A DNA stretch of 64,000 nucleotides from NCBI RefSeq assembly GCF_003347015.1, contig NZ_PNFB01000023.1, positions 1 to 64,000 on the forward strand. The letters are read 5' to 3'. Source of the DNA: Brachybacterium sp. YJGR34. GTDB taxonomy: Bacteria; Actinomycetota; Actinomycetes; Actinomycetales; Dermabacteraceae. Shown piece after piece: positions 8,241 to 15,306 of the stretch (the first letter of the stretch is position 1; every line of letters begins with the position of its first letter). Made by a program: the position numbers and the translations under genes. The notes beneath the pieces were generated by a model. It worked only from the letters and a program-made list of their open reading frames with translations. It had not been told where the DNA came from and did not search any database.

Positions 8241-9068
8241 ATGATCGGCTTCGAGAACGTCCGCAAGGAGTACCCGGGAGGGGCGCTCGCCGTCGAGGAC
8301 TTCAGCCTCGAGGTCGCCTCCCATGAATCGGTGGTGCTCGTGGGGACCTCCGGCTCGGGCAAGACCACCCTGCTGCGGATGATCAACCGGATGGTCGATC
8401 CCACCTCCGGGGTCGTCCACATCGACGGGGACGACGTCTCCCGGCTGGACCCCGTCGTGCTCCGCCGCTCGATCGGCTACGTCATGCAGGCCTCCGGGCT
8501 GCTGCCGCATCGCACGGTGGAGGACAACATCATCACCGTGCCGGTGCTGCGCGGCACCTCGCGCGCACAGGCCCGCGTCCGTGCGCTCGAGCTGATGGAG
8601 ACCGTCGGCCTCGACGTCTCCCTCGCCACCCGCTATCCCGCGCAGCTCTCCGGCGGCCAGCAGCAGCGCGTGGGCGTGGCCCGCGGCCTCGCCGCGGACC
8701 CGAACATCCTGCTGATGGACGAGCCCTTCGGCGCTGTGGACCCGATCGTGCGCGGCGAGCTGCAGCTCGAGCTGCAGCGCCTCCAGCGCGAGCTGCGCAA
8801 GACCATCGTCTTCGTCACCCATGACATCGACGAGGCCTTCCTCATCGGCGATCGCGTCGTGATCCTCCGCCCCGGGGGGATCGTCGCCCAGGTCGGCACC
8901 CCGCAGGAGATCCTCGCCGCTCCGGCCGACGACTTCGTGCGCACCTTCGTCGGCGCCGACCGCGGCGCCCGCTCCCTGCACGTCGAGCGGACCGACGGGC
9001 GCGACGTGGTCGTCGACGCCGACGGCCGGGCCGCCGGCGTGCTCGAGGCGGGGGCGGCCTCGCCATGA
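8241..9068 (+). CDS. Osmoprotectant (glycine betaine/choline) ABC transporter ATPase
   Basis: A 275-residue ATPase of the ProV/OpuCA family. Walker A GTSGSGKTT (35-43), Q-loop region, signature LSGGQQQRVGVARGL (about 135-149), Walker B ILLMDEPFGAVD and the switch H in FVTHDIDEAF are all intact. It ends about 100 residues earlier than typical OpuCA/ProV proteins, because the usual tandem CBS domains that sense ionic strength are absent. First gene of a four-gene operon; GAGGTGGAG precedes the ATG, and its stop overlaps the next start by four bases. Confidence 0.92.
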   Translation: MIGFENVRKEYPGGALAVEDFSLEVASHESVVLVGTSGSGKTTLLRMINRMVDPTSGVVHIDGDDVSRLDPVVLRRSIGYVMQASGLLPHRTVEDNIITVPVLRGTSRAQARVRALELMETVGLDVSLATRYPAQLSGGQQQRVGVARGLAADPNILLMDEPFGAVDPIVRGELQLELQRLQRELRKTIVFVTHDIDEAFLIGDRVVILRPGGIVAQVGTPQEILAAPADDFVRTFVGADRGARSLHVERTDGRDVVVDADGRAAGVLEAGAASP

Positions 9069-9715
9069 GATGGGTCCTGGACAACCTCGACGTCATCGCC
9101 GGATACACCGGCGCGCACCTCGTCCAGGCGCTGCCGCCAGTCCTCATCGCCTTCGCGCTCTCGCTGCCGCTCGCGAAGCTCGCCAACGCGCGCGGCTGGC
9201 TGCGCACCTCGGTGACCACCACCTCCGGGCTGCTCTACGCGATCCCCTCGCTGCCGCTGTTCGTGCTGCTGCCCGGCCTGATCGGCACCAGCGTGCGCAG
9301 CCCGCTGAACATCGCCGTCGCCCTGACCCTCTACGGCCTGGCGCTCATGGTGCCCGCCGCCTCCGACGCCTTCCGCTCCGTGAGCCGTGACGTGCTGGGC
9401 TCCGCGACCGCGCAGGGCTTCGCGCCTGCCGCCCGCTTCCTGCAGGTCGAGCTGCCGCTGGCCGGCCCCGTGCTGCTGGCGGGGGTGCGGGTGGTGGCCG
9501 TCAGCACCATCTCGCTGGTCACCGTCGGCGGAGTGCTGGGCGTGCCCAGCTTGGGCATGCTGTTCGTCGACGGCTTCCGCCGCGGCATCCTCGCGGAGAT
9601 CGCCGCCGGCGTGGTCCTCACCGCCGCCCTCGCCCTGATCATCGACGCCCTGCTGGTGCTGCTGGGCCGCGCCCTCATGCCCTGGACCCGGCAGCAGGGG
9701 GTGCGGAGCGCATGA
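9065..9715 (+). CDS. Osmoprotectant ABC transporter permease
   Basis: 216 residues with about six membrane helices, BPD_transp_1 fold of the OpuCB/OpuCD family. Recognisable segments: SLPLAKLANARGWLRT, LYAIPSLPLFVLLPGLIGT and the EAA-type loop AQGFAPAARFLQVELPLAGPVL that contacts the ATPase. Overlaps both neighbours by four bases (ATGA), so translation is probably coupled. With the second permease at 9712 it should form the heterodimeric channel. Confidence 0.9.
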   Translation: MRWVLDNLDVIAGYTGAHLVQALPPVLIAFALSLPLAKLANARGWLRTSVTTTSGLLYAIPSLPLFVLLPGLIGTSVRSPLNIAVALTLYGLALMVPAASDAFRSVSRDVLGSATAQGFAPAARFLQVELPLAGPVLLAGVRVVAVSTISLVTVGGVLGVPSLGMLFVDGFRRGILAEIAAGVVLTAALALIIDALLVLLGRALMPWTRQQGVRSA

Positions 9716-10377
9716 CCTCCTTCCTCGAGGCCCTGGCCTGGCTGGGCGATCCCGCGCACTGGTCCGGTCCCTCCGGGATCCCGATCCGCACCGCCGAACA
9801 TCTGGGCTACACCGTCCTCGGCGTGCTCGTCGCCGCGCTGATCGCCGTGCCGCTGGGCCTGTACGCGGGGCACACCGGCCGCCTGGCCAGCCTGAGCCTC
9901 GCGCTCGCGGGCGCCGCCCGCGCCCTGCCCACCCTGGGCCTGGTCACCCTGTTCGCGCTGCTGCTGGGCATCGGTCTGGGCGCACCGCTGCTGGCCTTCG
10001 TGATCCTGGCGATCCCCTCGCTGCTGGCCGGCACCATCGCGGCCGTGCAGTCCGCGGACCCCGCGACCGTCGACGCCGCCCGCGCGCAGGGGATGACCGA
10101 GACCCAGATCCTGGCCCGGGTCGAGATCCCGCTGGGCATGCCGCTGCTGATCGGCGGTGTCCGCGGCGCGACCGTGCAGGTCGTGGCCACCGCGATGCTC
10201 GCCGCCTATGTGGGCAACGGGGGCCTGGGTCGGTACATCTTCCTGGGGCTGGGCGCCCGGGACTATCCGCAGATGCTCGCCGGCTCGCTGCTGATCATCG
10301 CCCTCGCCCTGGTGCTCGACCTGTCGCTGCTGCTCCTGCAGCGCCTCACCGCGCCGCGCGGGGTGAGGGCGGCATGA
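9712..10377 (+). CDS. Osmoprotectant ABC transporter permease, second subunit
   Basis: 221 residues, same family as the preceding permease: GYTVLGVLVAALIAVPLGL, ARALPTLGLVTLFALLLGIG and the cytoplasmic EAA loop AQGMTETQILARVEIPLGMP. Its start overlaps the previous stop by four bases. It lacks the fused ligand-binding domain found in some OpuC-type permeases, in keeping with the separate binding protein downstream. Confidence 0.9.
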   Translation: MTSFLEALAWLGDPAHWSGPSGIPIRTAEHLGYTVLGVLVAALIAVPLGLYAGHTGRLASLSLALAGAARALPTLGLVTLFALLLGIGLGAPLLAFVILAIPSLLAGTIAAVQSADPATVDAARAQGMTETQILARVEIPLGMPLLIGGVRGATVQVVATAMLAAYVGNGGLGRYIFLGLGARDYPQMLAGSLLIIALALVLDLSLLLLQRLTAPRGVRAA

Positions 10378-10439
10378 GCCCCCGGAGCACACCACGCCGT
10401 CGCCGTCCCGTTCTCGCCGTCCCCCACCCGGAGGTTCCC

Positions 10440-11378
10440 ATGACCATCCACAGCACCCGCCGTCACCTGCTCGGCACCCTCGGCGCCGGCGGACTCGCGC
10501 TCGGCGCGGCCGCCTGCGGCGGCTCCGATCCCTTCGAGGAGGAGGGAGCCGCCGGGGCGTCCGATGCCGGCGGCGGCTCCGCCGGCATCGTCATCGGCTC
10601 CCAGGCCTACTACTCCAACGAGATCATCGCCGAGCTGTTCGCCCAGGTCCTCGAGGCCGAGGGGTACACCGTGGAGCGCCAGTACCAGATCGGTCAGCGC
10701 GAGGTGTACATCCCGGAGCTCGAGTCCGGGGCCCTCTCCCTGCTGCCCGACTACCTCGGCAACCTGCTCCAGCACTACGACCCCGACGCCGAGTCCGCGA
10801 GCCCCGAGGAGATCCACGCCGCCCTCGGCGAGGCGCTGCCCGAGGGTCTGCGGGTGCTCGACTTCGCCGCGGCCAGCGACCAGGACTCCTACACCACCAC
10901 CTCCGACTTCGCCGCGGAGCACTCCCTGACCACGATCGGGGACCTCGCCGGCGTCGAGGAGGACCTCACCATCGCCGCCAACAGCGAGTTCGAGGTGCGG
11001 CCCTACGGTCCCGAGGGGGCGAAGGAGATCTACGGCGTGGACGTCTCCGTGGTGCCCGTCGAGGACTCCGGCGGCCCGCTCACGGTGCAGGCGCTCCTGG
11101 ACGGGGACGTGCAGCTGGCCGACATCTACACCGCCGACCCCGCCATCGCCGAGAACGACCTCGTGGTCCTCGAGGACCCCGAGTCGATGATCCTGCCCCA
11201 GAACGTGGTGCCCGTGGTCACCGATGCGATCGACGAGGGGGCCGAGGCCGCGATCGGCACGGTGCTGTCGGCGCTCAGCGCCGACGACCTGGTGGAGTTG
11301 AACCGGCGCAGCGTCGTCGACCAGGCCTCCAGCGCGGACATCGCGAGCGACTGGCTGAGCGAGAAGGGCCTGGTCTGA
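10440..11378 (+). CDS. Glycine betaine/choline-type substrate-binding lipoprotein
   Basis: 312 residues. The start chosen (ATG with GGAGG six bases upstream) gives a twin-arginine lipoprotein signal, TRRHLLGTLGAGGLALGAAAC, with the lipidated Cys at residue 26; an in-frame ATG at 10374 overlapping the permease stop would put 22 extra basic residues before it. The mature part is an OpuAC-type domain: IVIGSQAYYSNEIIAELFAQ, LSLLPDYLGNLLQHYDP and DGDVQLADIYTADPAI. It captures the substrate outside the membrane for the two permeases. Choline, betaine, carnitine or a related quaternary amine are all possible. Confidence 0.88.
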   Translation: MTIHSTRRHLLGTLGAGGLALGAAACGGSDPFEEEGAAGASDAGGGSAGIVIGSQAYYSNEIIAELFAQVLEAEGYTVERQYQIGQREVYIPELESGALSLLPDYLGNLLQHYDPDAESASPEEIHAALGEALPEGLRVLDFAAASDQDSYTTTSDFAAEHSLTTIGDLAGVEEDLTIAANSEFEVRPYGPEGAKEIYGVDVSVVPVEDSGGPLTVQALLDGDVQLADIYTADPAIAENDLVVLEDPESMILPQNVVPVVTDAIDEGAEAAIGTVLSALSADDLVELNRRSVVDQASSADIASDWLSEKGLV

Positions 11379-11422
11379 GGACCATCGGGGATCCGCTGCA
11401 GGACGCGAGGCCCGGACCGTAC

Positions 11423-11440
11423 TGCAACTGAGGGGTTGCA
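11423..11440 (+). promoter_or_regulatory. Palindromic operator before the second SRPBCC/ArsR pair
   Basis: TGCAAC-N6-GTTGCA is a perfect inverted repeat 67 bases before the SRPBCC start. It keeps the same CAAC-N6-GTTG core and the same six-base spacer as the operator at 953-972. Its right arm doubles as a possible -35 (TTGCAT). Probable site of the ArsR protein encoded at 11975. Confidence 0.6.
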
Positions 11441-11507
11441 TTTGGTGGGGAGGGGTGGAACAGTGGTGCGCGCCGGGACCGCCGGCCCCACCTCCAGGAG
11501 GACTGCC

Positions 11508-11978
11508 ATGAGCGAGCACGCCACCATCACCACCGATGACGTCCCCGACGAGATCGTCCGCAGCATCCACATCGACGCCGATGCCCAGACCGTCTTCGGC
11601 ATCATCAGCGAGCCCGGCTGGTTCATCAACGACGGCGAGTACACCGAGCACGAGCTGACCGTCGAGGGCGAGGTCACGCATGTGGTCGACCCTGTCCACG
11701 GCCGGTTCGCGATCGGCACCGAGGTGCTCGATCCGCCGCACCGGGCCGTCTTCCGCTGGCTGGGCGGTCAGGCCGGTGAGCTCGAGGACTTCCCCGCCAA
11801 CACCATCGAGTTCACGATCGAGGCCGACGGCGAGGGTGTGCTGCTCACCGTGTGCGAGCGCGGCTTCGCCGGGATCAGCCCCGATGCCGCCGTCCGCCGG
11901 GAGCGCTTCGAGGACAACACTGCAGGCTGGACCCAGGAGCTGGACGTCGCCCGGCGCCTCGCGGAGCGGGCCGCGTGA
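11508..11978 (+). CDS. SRPBCC (AHSA1-like) domain protein
   Basis: 156 residues, SRPBCC fold: DEIVRSIHIDADAQTVFGII starts the domain, with GWFINDGEY, AVFRWLGGQAGELEDFPANT and the C-terminal helix RERFEDNTAGWTQELDVARRL. The start has AGGAGGA five bases upstream. Here the SRPBCC gene comes first and the ArsR regulator second, the reverse of the module at 60-943. Ligand unknown. Confidence 0.88.
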   Translation: MSEHATITTDDVPDEIVRSIHIDADAQTVFGIISEPGWFINDGEYTEHELTVEGEVTHVVDPVHGRFAIGTEVLDPPHRAVFRWLGGQAGELEDFPANTIEFTIEADGEGVLLTVCERGFAGISPDAAVRRERFEDNTAGWTQELDVARRLAERAA

Positions 11979-12379
11979 CCACCGCGGCTCCCGCTGCGAC
12001 GGCACTGCTCACCGAGGAGGCCGACGAGGTCTTCGGGCTCCTCGCCGACCGCACCCGCCGACGGATCCTGGTGCGCCTGGCCGAGAAGCCCGACGACGCC
12101 GGTGCCGTGGCCCGCGACCTCGAGCTCACGCGCCAGGGGATCGCCAAGCAGCTGCACCTGCTCGAGGACGCCGGGCTGGTGGGCGTCTCCCGGGTCTCCC
12201 GGCGGCGGGTCCACCACGTCGACCCCGCCCGGATCCGCGAGATCTCCGACCTGCTGGGCCTCGTCGCCCGCGGCTGGGACCGCCGGCTGGAGCAGGTCAA
12301 GGAGCGGGCCGAGGCGCAGGTCGCCCAGCGCGCCGAGGAGCAGGTCATGGGTCGCGCCGAGGCGCCGCGGCGGGAGTGA
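11975..12379 (+). CDS. ArsR-family winged-helix regulator
   Basis: 134 residues starting with GTG that overlaps the SRPBCC stop by four bases (GTGA). The winged-helix domain is clear: EVFGLLADRTRRRILVRLAE, then DLELTRQGIAKQLHLLEDAG as the recognition region, and LVGVSRVSRRRVHHVDP as the wing. A charged C-terminal helix (EQVKERAEAQVAQRAEEQV) probably aids dimerisation. No metal-site cysteines. Likely autoregulates the operon through the palindrome at 11423. Confidence 0.9.
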   Translation: MTTAAPAATALLTEEADEVFGLLADRTRRRILVRLAEKPDDAGAVARDLELTRQGIAKQLHLLEDAGLVGVSRVSRRRVHHVDPARIREISDLLGLVARGWDRRLEQVKERAEAQVAQRAEEQVMGRAEAPRRE

Positions 12380-12413
12380 GGCGCCCGCGGTGCTGCCACC
12401 CCGCCGCCCGGAC

Positions 12414-12419
12414 TATCCT
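12414..12419 (+). promoter_or_regulatory. -10 element of leaderless fdhD
   Basis: TATCCT sits six bases before the fdhD ATG, and no good ribosome site is present. Confidence 0.45.
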
Positions 12420-12425
12420 CGCAGG

Positions 12426-13298
12426 ATGGGCAGGGTCACCGAGACGAAGCGACTGCGCACGGTCCGGGTGCGGGACGGCAGGCTGTACGTCGGGCGCAAG
12501 GGCGACCACGTCGCGGTCGAGGAGCCCCTCGACATCCGCCTCAACGGGCAGAAGCTCTCGCTGACCATGCGCACCCCCGGGCACGACGTCGAGCTGATCC
12601 ACGGCTTCCTCCACGCCGAGGGGCTGATCACCTCCCGCGAGGACATCGCCGAGGCCCGCTACTGCGACGGGGCCGTCGTCGAGGACGAGAGCGGCTTCGC
12701 ACGCAACACCTACAACGTCATGGAGTTCACCACCGCGCGGCCCCAGCTGCTGCCACTGGTGACGAAGGCCTTCACCACCTCCTCCGCCTGCGGGGTCTGC
12801 GGGACCGAGAGCATCGAGGCCGTGCGCCGCTCCAGCCGCTATCCGATTCAGCAGCGCTGGAGCATCGACCCGCGGGTGATCCTGGCCGCGGCCGAGGCCC
12901 TGACCGACGAGCAGGCCGTCTTCGCGCGCACCGGAGGCGTCCACGCCGCCGCGCTGGTCGACCTCGCGGGGAACCTCCTGGTGGTCCGTGAGGACGTGGG
13001 CCGCCACAATGCGGTCGACAAGGTGATCGGCTGGGCGCTGCTCGAGGACCGCCTGCCGCTCGAGGACTGCTTCCTGCTGGTCTCCTCCCGCGCCGGCTTC
13101 GAGATCGCCCAGAAGTCCTGCCTGGCCGGGATCCCACTGCTGGCCTGCGTCTCCGCCGCCAGCTCGCTGGCCGTGGACACCGCCGAGGAGTTCGGCCAGA
13201 CGCTCATCGGCTTCGCCCGCGCGGGCGCTGACGGCGACGGCCGGATGAACGTCTACACCCACCCCGAGCGCCTCGACCTCTCCGCCGCCGAGGGCTGA
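12426..13298 (+). CDS. fdhD: Formate dehydrogenase accessory sulfurtransferase FdhD
   Basis: 290 residues. FdhD relays sulfur from a cysteine desulfurase to the molybdenum cofactor of formate dehydrogenase. The redox-active motif SSACGVCGTES has its cysteines at 122 and 125. Other family blocks are RLNGQKLSLTMRTPG, LIHGFLHAEGLI, FARTGGVHAAALVD, REDVGRHNAVDKVIGWAL and SSRAGFEIAQKSCLAGIP. The mRNA looks leaderless. No formate dehydrogenase or molybdopterin gene is present in the window, so its client must be encoded elsewhere. Confidence 0.94.
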   Translation: MGRVTETKRLRTVRVRDGRLYVGRKGDHVAVEEPLDIRLNGQKLSLTMRTPGHDVELIHGFLHAEGLITSREDIAEARYCDGAVVEDESGFARNTYNVMEFTTARPQLLPLVTKAFTTSSACGVCGTESIEAVRRSSRYPIQQRWSIDPRVILAAAEALTDEQAVFARTGGVHAAALVDLAGNLLVVREDVGRHNAVDKVIGWALLEDRLPLEDCFLLVSSRAGFEIAQKSCLAGIPLLACVSAASSLAVDTAEEFGQTLIGFARAGADGDGRMNVYTHPERLDLSAAEG

Positions 13299-13373
13299 GC
13301 AGGACTGCGTCGCGGCGCTCCCGTGCGCGCGACGGGCCCGTCGTCCGCTCTCGCGGCCGGGCCCACGGAATGC

Positions 13374-13422
13374 GGTGCAGTTCCGCGCCATATCTCGGTC
13401 GAATCTGGTTCGGAATCGCACC
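13374..13422. repeat. 49-bp palindromic repeat, copy 1
   Basis: Runs from GGTGCAGTTCCG to CGGAATCGCACC, centred on base 25. Two more copies of the same length are at 15170 and 20731. The outer 17 positions on each side pair, with some wobbles. It lies between fdhD and the ASCH gene. Probably a REP-like element or a structured transcript end. Confidence 0.75.
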
Positions 13423-13471
13423 CTAGCCTGCGGCGAGGCGGGCGTGCGGCGGATCGTGGCGCCGGGGTCCG

Positions 13472-13477
13472 TAGAGT
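13472..13477 (+). promoter_or_regulatory. -10 element of a leaderless gene
   Basis: TAGAGT lies six bases before the ATG of the ASCH gene, with no Shine-Dalgarno. Confidence 0.4.
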
Positions 13478-13483
13478 GCTCGC

Positions 13484-13948
13484 ATGCACAGCGATGAGCT
13501 CGACGCCTTCTGGTCCCGTGCCCGCGCCGCAGAGCCGTCACTGCCCCTGGAGGCGCCGACGGCCTGGGCCTTCGGCGCCACCGCGCAGCATGCTGATGAC
13601 CTCCTGAACCTGGTGCTCGCAGGGATCAAGACCGGGACGGCGACGGCGATGGCCGATTTCGGGGACGACGAGCCGGTCCCCGTCGTCGGCGAGCTCTCCA
13701 TCATCCTCGACGGCTCCGGGACGCCGCGCGCCGTGCTCGAGGTGACCTCCCTCGAGGTTCTGCCCTTCGACGAGGTGGGCGAGGAGCACGCCCGTGCGGA
13801 GGGAGAGGGGGACCGGACGCTGGCGAGCTGGCGGCGGATCCACGAGAGCTTCTGGCGGGCCCACGGATCCGAGGGGTTCGCGCCGGACATGCCGGTCCTC
13901 TGCGAGCGCTTCCGTCTGATCCATCCCCGCTCGGCTCCGACTCCCTGA
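13484..13948 (+). CDS. ASCH-domain protein
   Basis: 154 residues. The fold is recognised from the N-terminal helix region, AWAFGATAQHADDLLNLVLAGIKTGTAT (the GxKxxT-type motif of the ASCH family, residues about 27-54), then a strand-rich core (VPVVGELSIILDG, RAVLEVTSLEVLPF) and FWRAHG near the C-terminus. ASCH domains are PUA-like and are thought to bind RNA or modified nucleosides; a few are amidohydrolases. No specific role can be assigned. Single gene with a probable leaderless start. Confidence 0.8.
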   Translation: MHSDELDAFWSRARAAEPSLPLEAPTAWAFGATAQHADDLLNLVLAGIKTGTATAMADFGDDEPVPVVGELSIILDGSGTPRAVLEVTSLEVLPFDEVGEEHARAEGEGDRTLASWRRIHESFWRAHGSEGFAPDMPVLCERFRLIHPRSAPTP

Positions 13949-14016
13949 CCTCTCCTCCCCAACCCGGCCCCGTCCACCGGGGGCGGGACGTCGTCCGACT
14001 CCGTCGAACCCCGGGC

Positions 14017-14022
14017 TAGCGT
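14017..14022 (+). promoter_or_regulatory. -10 element of a leaderless gene
   Basis: TAGCGT lies seven bases before the ATG at 14030. Confidence 0.4.
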
Positions 14023-14029
14023 CGGCCGC

Positions 14030-15115
14030 ATGCTCGCGGACCTCGGACTCTTCGCCGGCCGCATCGATCATCGTGCGGTCTGGCAGGAGCGGGGGTTCCA
14101 CTCGCGTGACCTCGCCTCGCCCCGCTTCACCACCGTCTTCCCGGGGTACCTCACCCCGACGGCCGCTCCCGCTTCGGTGAACGCCCTGGCATCGACCCTG
14201 CAGCGGTCGGTCCGCCCGGGGAGCATCCTCAGCCACACCACCGCCGCGCTGCTCTGGGGCATCCCGATCCCGCTGGGGCTCGAGAACGGGATCGCCCTGC
14301 TCCGCCGGCCGAACCAGGACCTGGCCTGGGACAGCGACGGCCCCGTCATCCCCTCGGTCGTGCCCGGCGCGGTGCTCGGGCAGGACGCCGCCCTTCCTCT
14401 GCTCCACTGCCGCGTCCGTCGGGGCGGCACCACCCGGGTCGGCCGCGGGGCCGTCGTGCATCGCGGCCGGCGCGGCAGCCCGAAGGTGCTCGGCGCCCTG
14501 GTCGTGTCCGGGCAGGCTGAGACGCTGCGGGAGCTCGCGACGATGATGCCTCTTTGGGACGTCGTCGCGGCGGTCGACGCGGTCATCGGCCCTCAGGCCG
14601 AGTATCGCGGCCAGACCGTCGCCTCGCTGGTGGCCGCGGCGTCCGCGCAGCGTGGCCTCCACGGACTCGACCGTCTGCGCGCCGCACTGGCCTTCGCGCG
14701 CGACGGCGTGCGCTCGCCGGGGGAGACGGTCATGCGTCTGCTGCTCGAGAGGATGGGATTCCCGCCGGCCGTGGTGAACCTCCCCGTGCGCGACCCGGAC
14801 TCACGGAAGCGCTTCGAGATCGACCTGGCCTGGGAGGATCTCCGGCTCGGCCTCGAATACGACGGTGACGTGCATCGGGCGAAGGGGCAGTGGCGCCGGG
14901 ACGAGGCCCGGCGGGACCAGCTCGCCTCGCTCGGGTGGACGCTGGTCCGCGCGAACGGCGACGATCTTCGGTCGCCCCGCCGGCTGCTGCTGAGGCTGCG
15001 GCGGACGATGGTCGAGCGCGGCGTCCTCCTGCCGAGCAAGGACCGCCTGCTGCGCGGCCTCCGAGAACTGGGCACGGAGCGGCCGACCCTGCGGATCGAC
15101 CCCCGCCGGTTCTGA
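14030..15115 (+). CDS. DUF559-like protein with a Vsr/PD-(D/E)XK-type C-terminal fold
   Basis: 361 residues. The N-terminal two thirds carry segments typical of actinobacterial AbiEi-like/DUF559 proteins, such as SILSHTTAALLWGIPIP. The C-terminal third holds a nuclease-fold core: the Glu in RSPGETVMRLLLERMGFPP (near 232), FEIDLAWEDLRLGLEYDG (about 262-280) with Asp and Glu in the places expected of Vsr-like enzymes, and a final strand LGWTLVRANGDDL. Such proteins are common as lone genes in actinobacteria and their function is not established. I see no partner antitoxin, methylase or mobile element. The start probably lacks a leader. Confidence 0.75.
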   Translation: MLADLGLFAGRIDHRAVWQERGFHSRDLASPRFTTVFPGYLTPTAAPASVNALASTLQRSVRPGSILSHTTAALLWGIPIPLGLENGIALLRRPNQDLAWDSDGPVIPSVVPGAVLGQDAALPLLHCRVRRGGTTRVGRGAVVHRGRRGSPKVLGALVVSGQAETLRELATMMPLWDVVAAVDAVIGPQAEYRGQTVASLVAAASAQRGLHGLDRLRAALAFARDGVRSPGETVMRLLLERMGFPPAVVNLPVRDPDSRKRFEIDLAWEDLRLGLEYDGDVHRAKGQWRRDEARRDQLASLGWTLVRANGDDLRSPRRLLLRLRRTMVERGVLLPSKDRLLRGLRELGTERPTLRIDPRRF

Positions 15116-15169
15116 TCGGTCCGCGCCGCTCGCCGCCAATGCGCGACCTCGCGGTCGCCAGGGAGAAAA

Positions 15170-15218
15170 GGTGCGGAACTGATCCAGATCAGAGCGAAAA
15201 GTGGATCGGATCCGCACC
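15170..15218. repeat. 49-bp palindromic repeat, copy 2
   Basis: Best-paired copy: 16 of the outer 17 positions pair, including one G-T (GGTGCGGAACTGATCC against GGATCGGATCCGCACC). It sits between the convergent DUF559-like and SorC-family genes, where it could also act as a bidirectional transcript end. Similarity continues outward as GAGAA and ATTCTC flanks. Confidence 0.78.
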
Positions 15219-15223
15219 ATTCT

Positions 15224-15263
15224 CGGCGGTGCGGCGGTGCGGCGGTGCGGCGATGCGGCGGTG
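15224..15263. repeat. Octamer tandem repeat, five units
   Basis: CGGCGGTG is repeated five times head to tail; the fourth unit reads CGGCGATG. It follows the 49-bp palindrome by five bases in the convergent gap. Simple repeats like this can vary in copy number, but here no reading frame or promoter obviously depends on it. Nothing else is seen in 15116-15306. Confidence 0.8.
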
Positions 15264-15306
15264 CGGCAGCTCGGAGCGCGCCCGCACTCGCCCGCCCCGC
15301 CGGCGC

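Noticed and set aside
9065-9068. Programmed frameshifting at the many ATGA/GTGA junctions
   Set aside because: The overlaps (for example 9065, 9712, 11975, 31054, 43049, 57925, 63265) are ordinary coupled starts; no slippery heptamer or fused family is indicated.
14030-15115. Restriction-modification or toxin-antitoxin system
   Set aside because: Only the nuclease-fold protein is present; no methylase, specificity subunit or antitoxin gene adjoins it.
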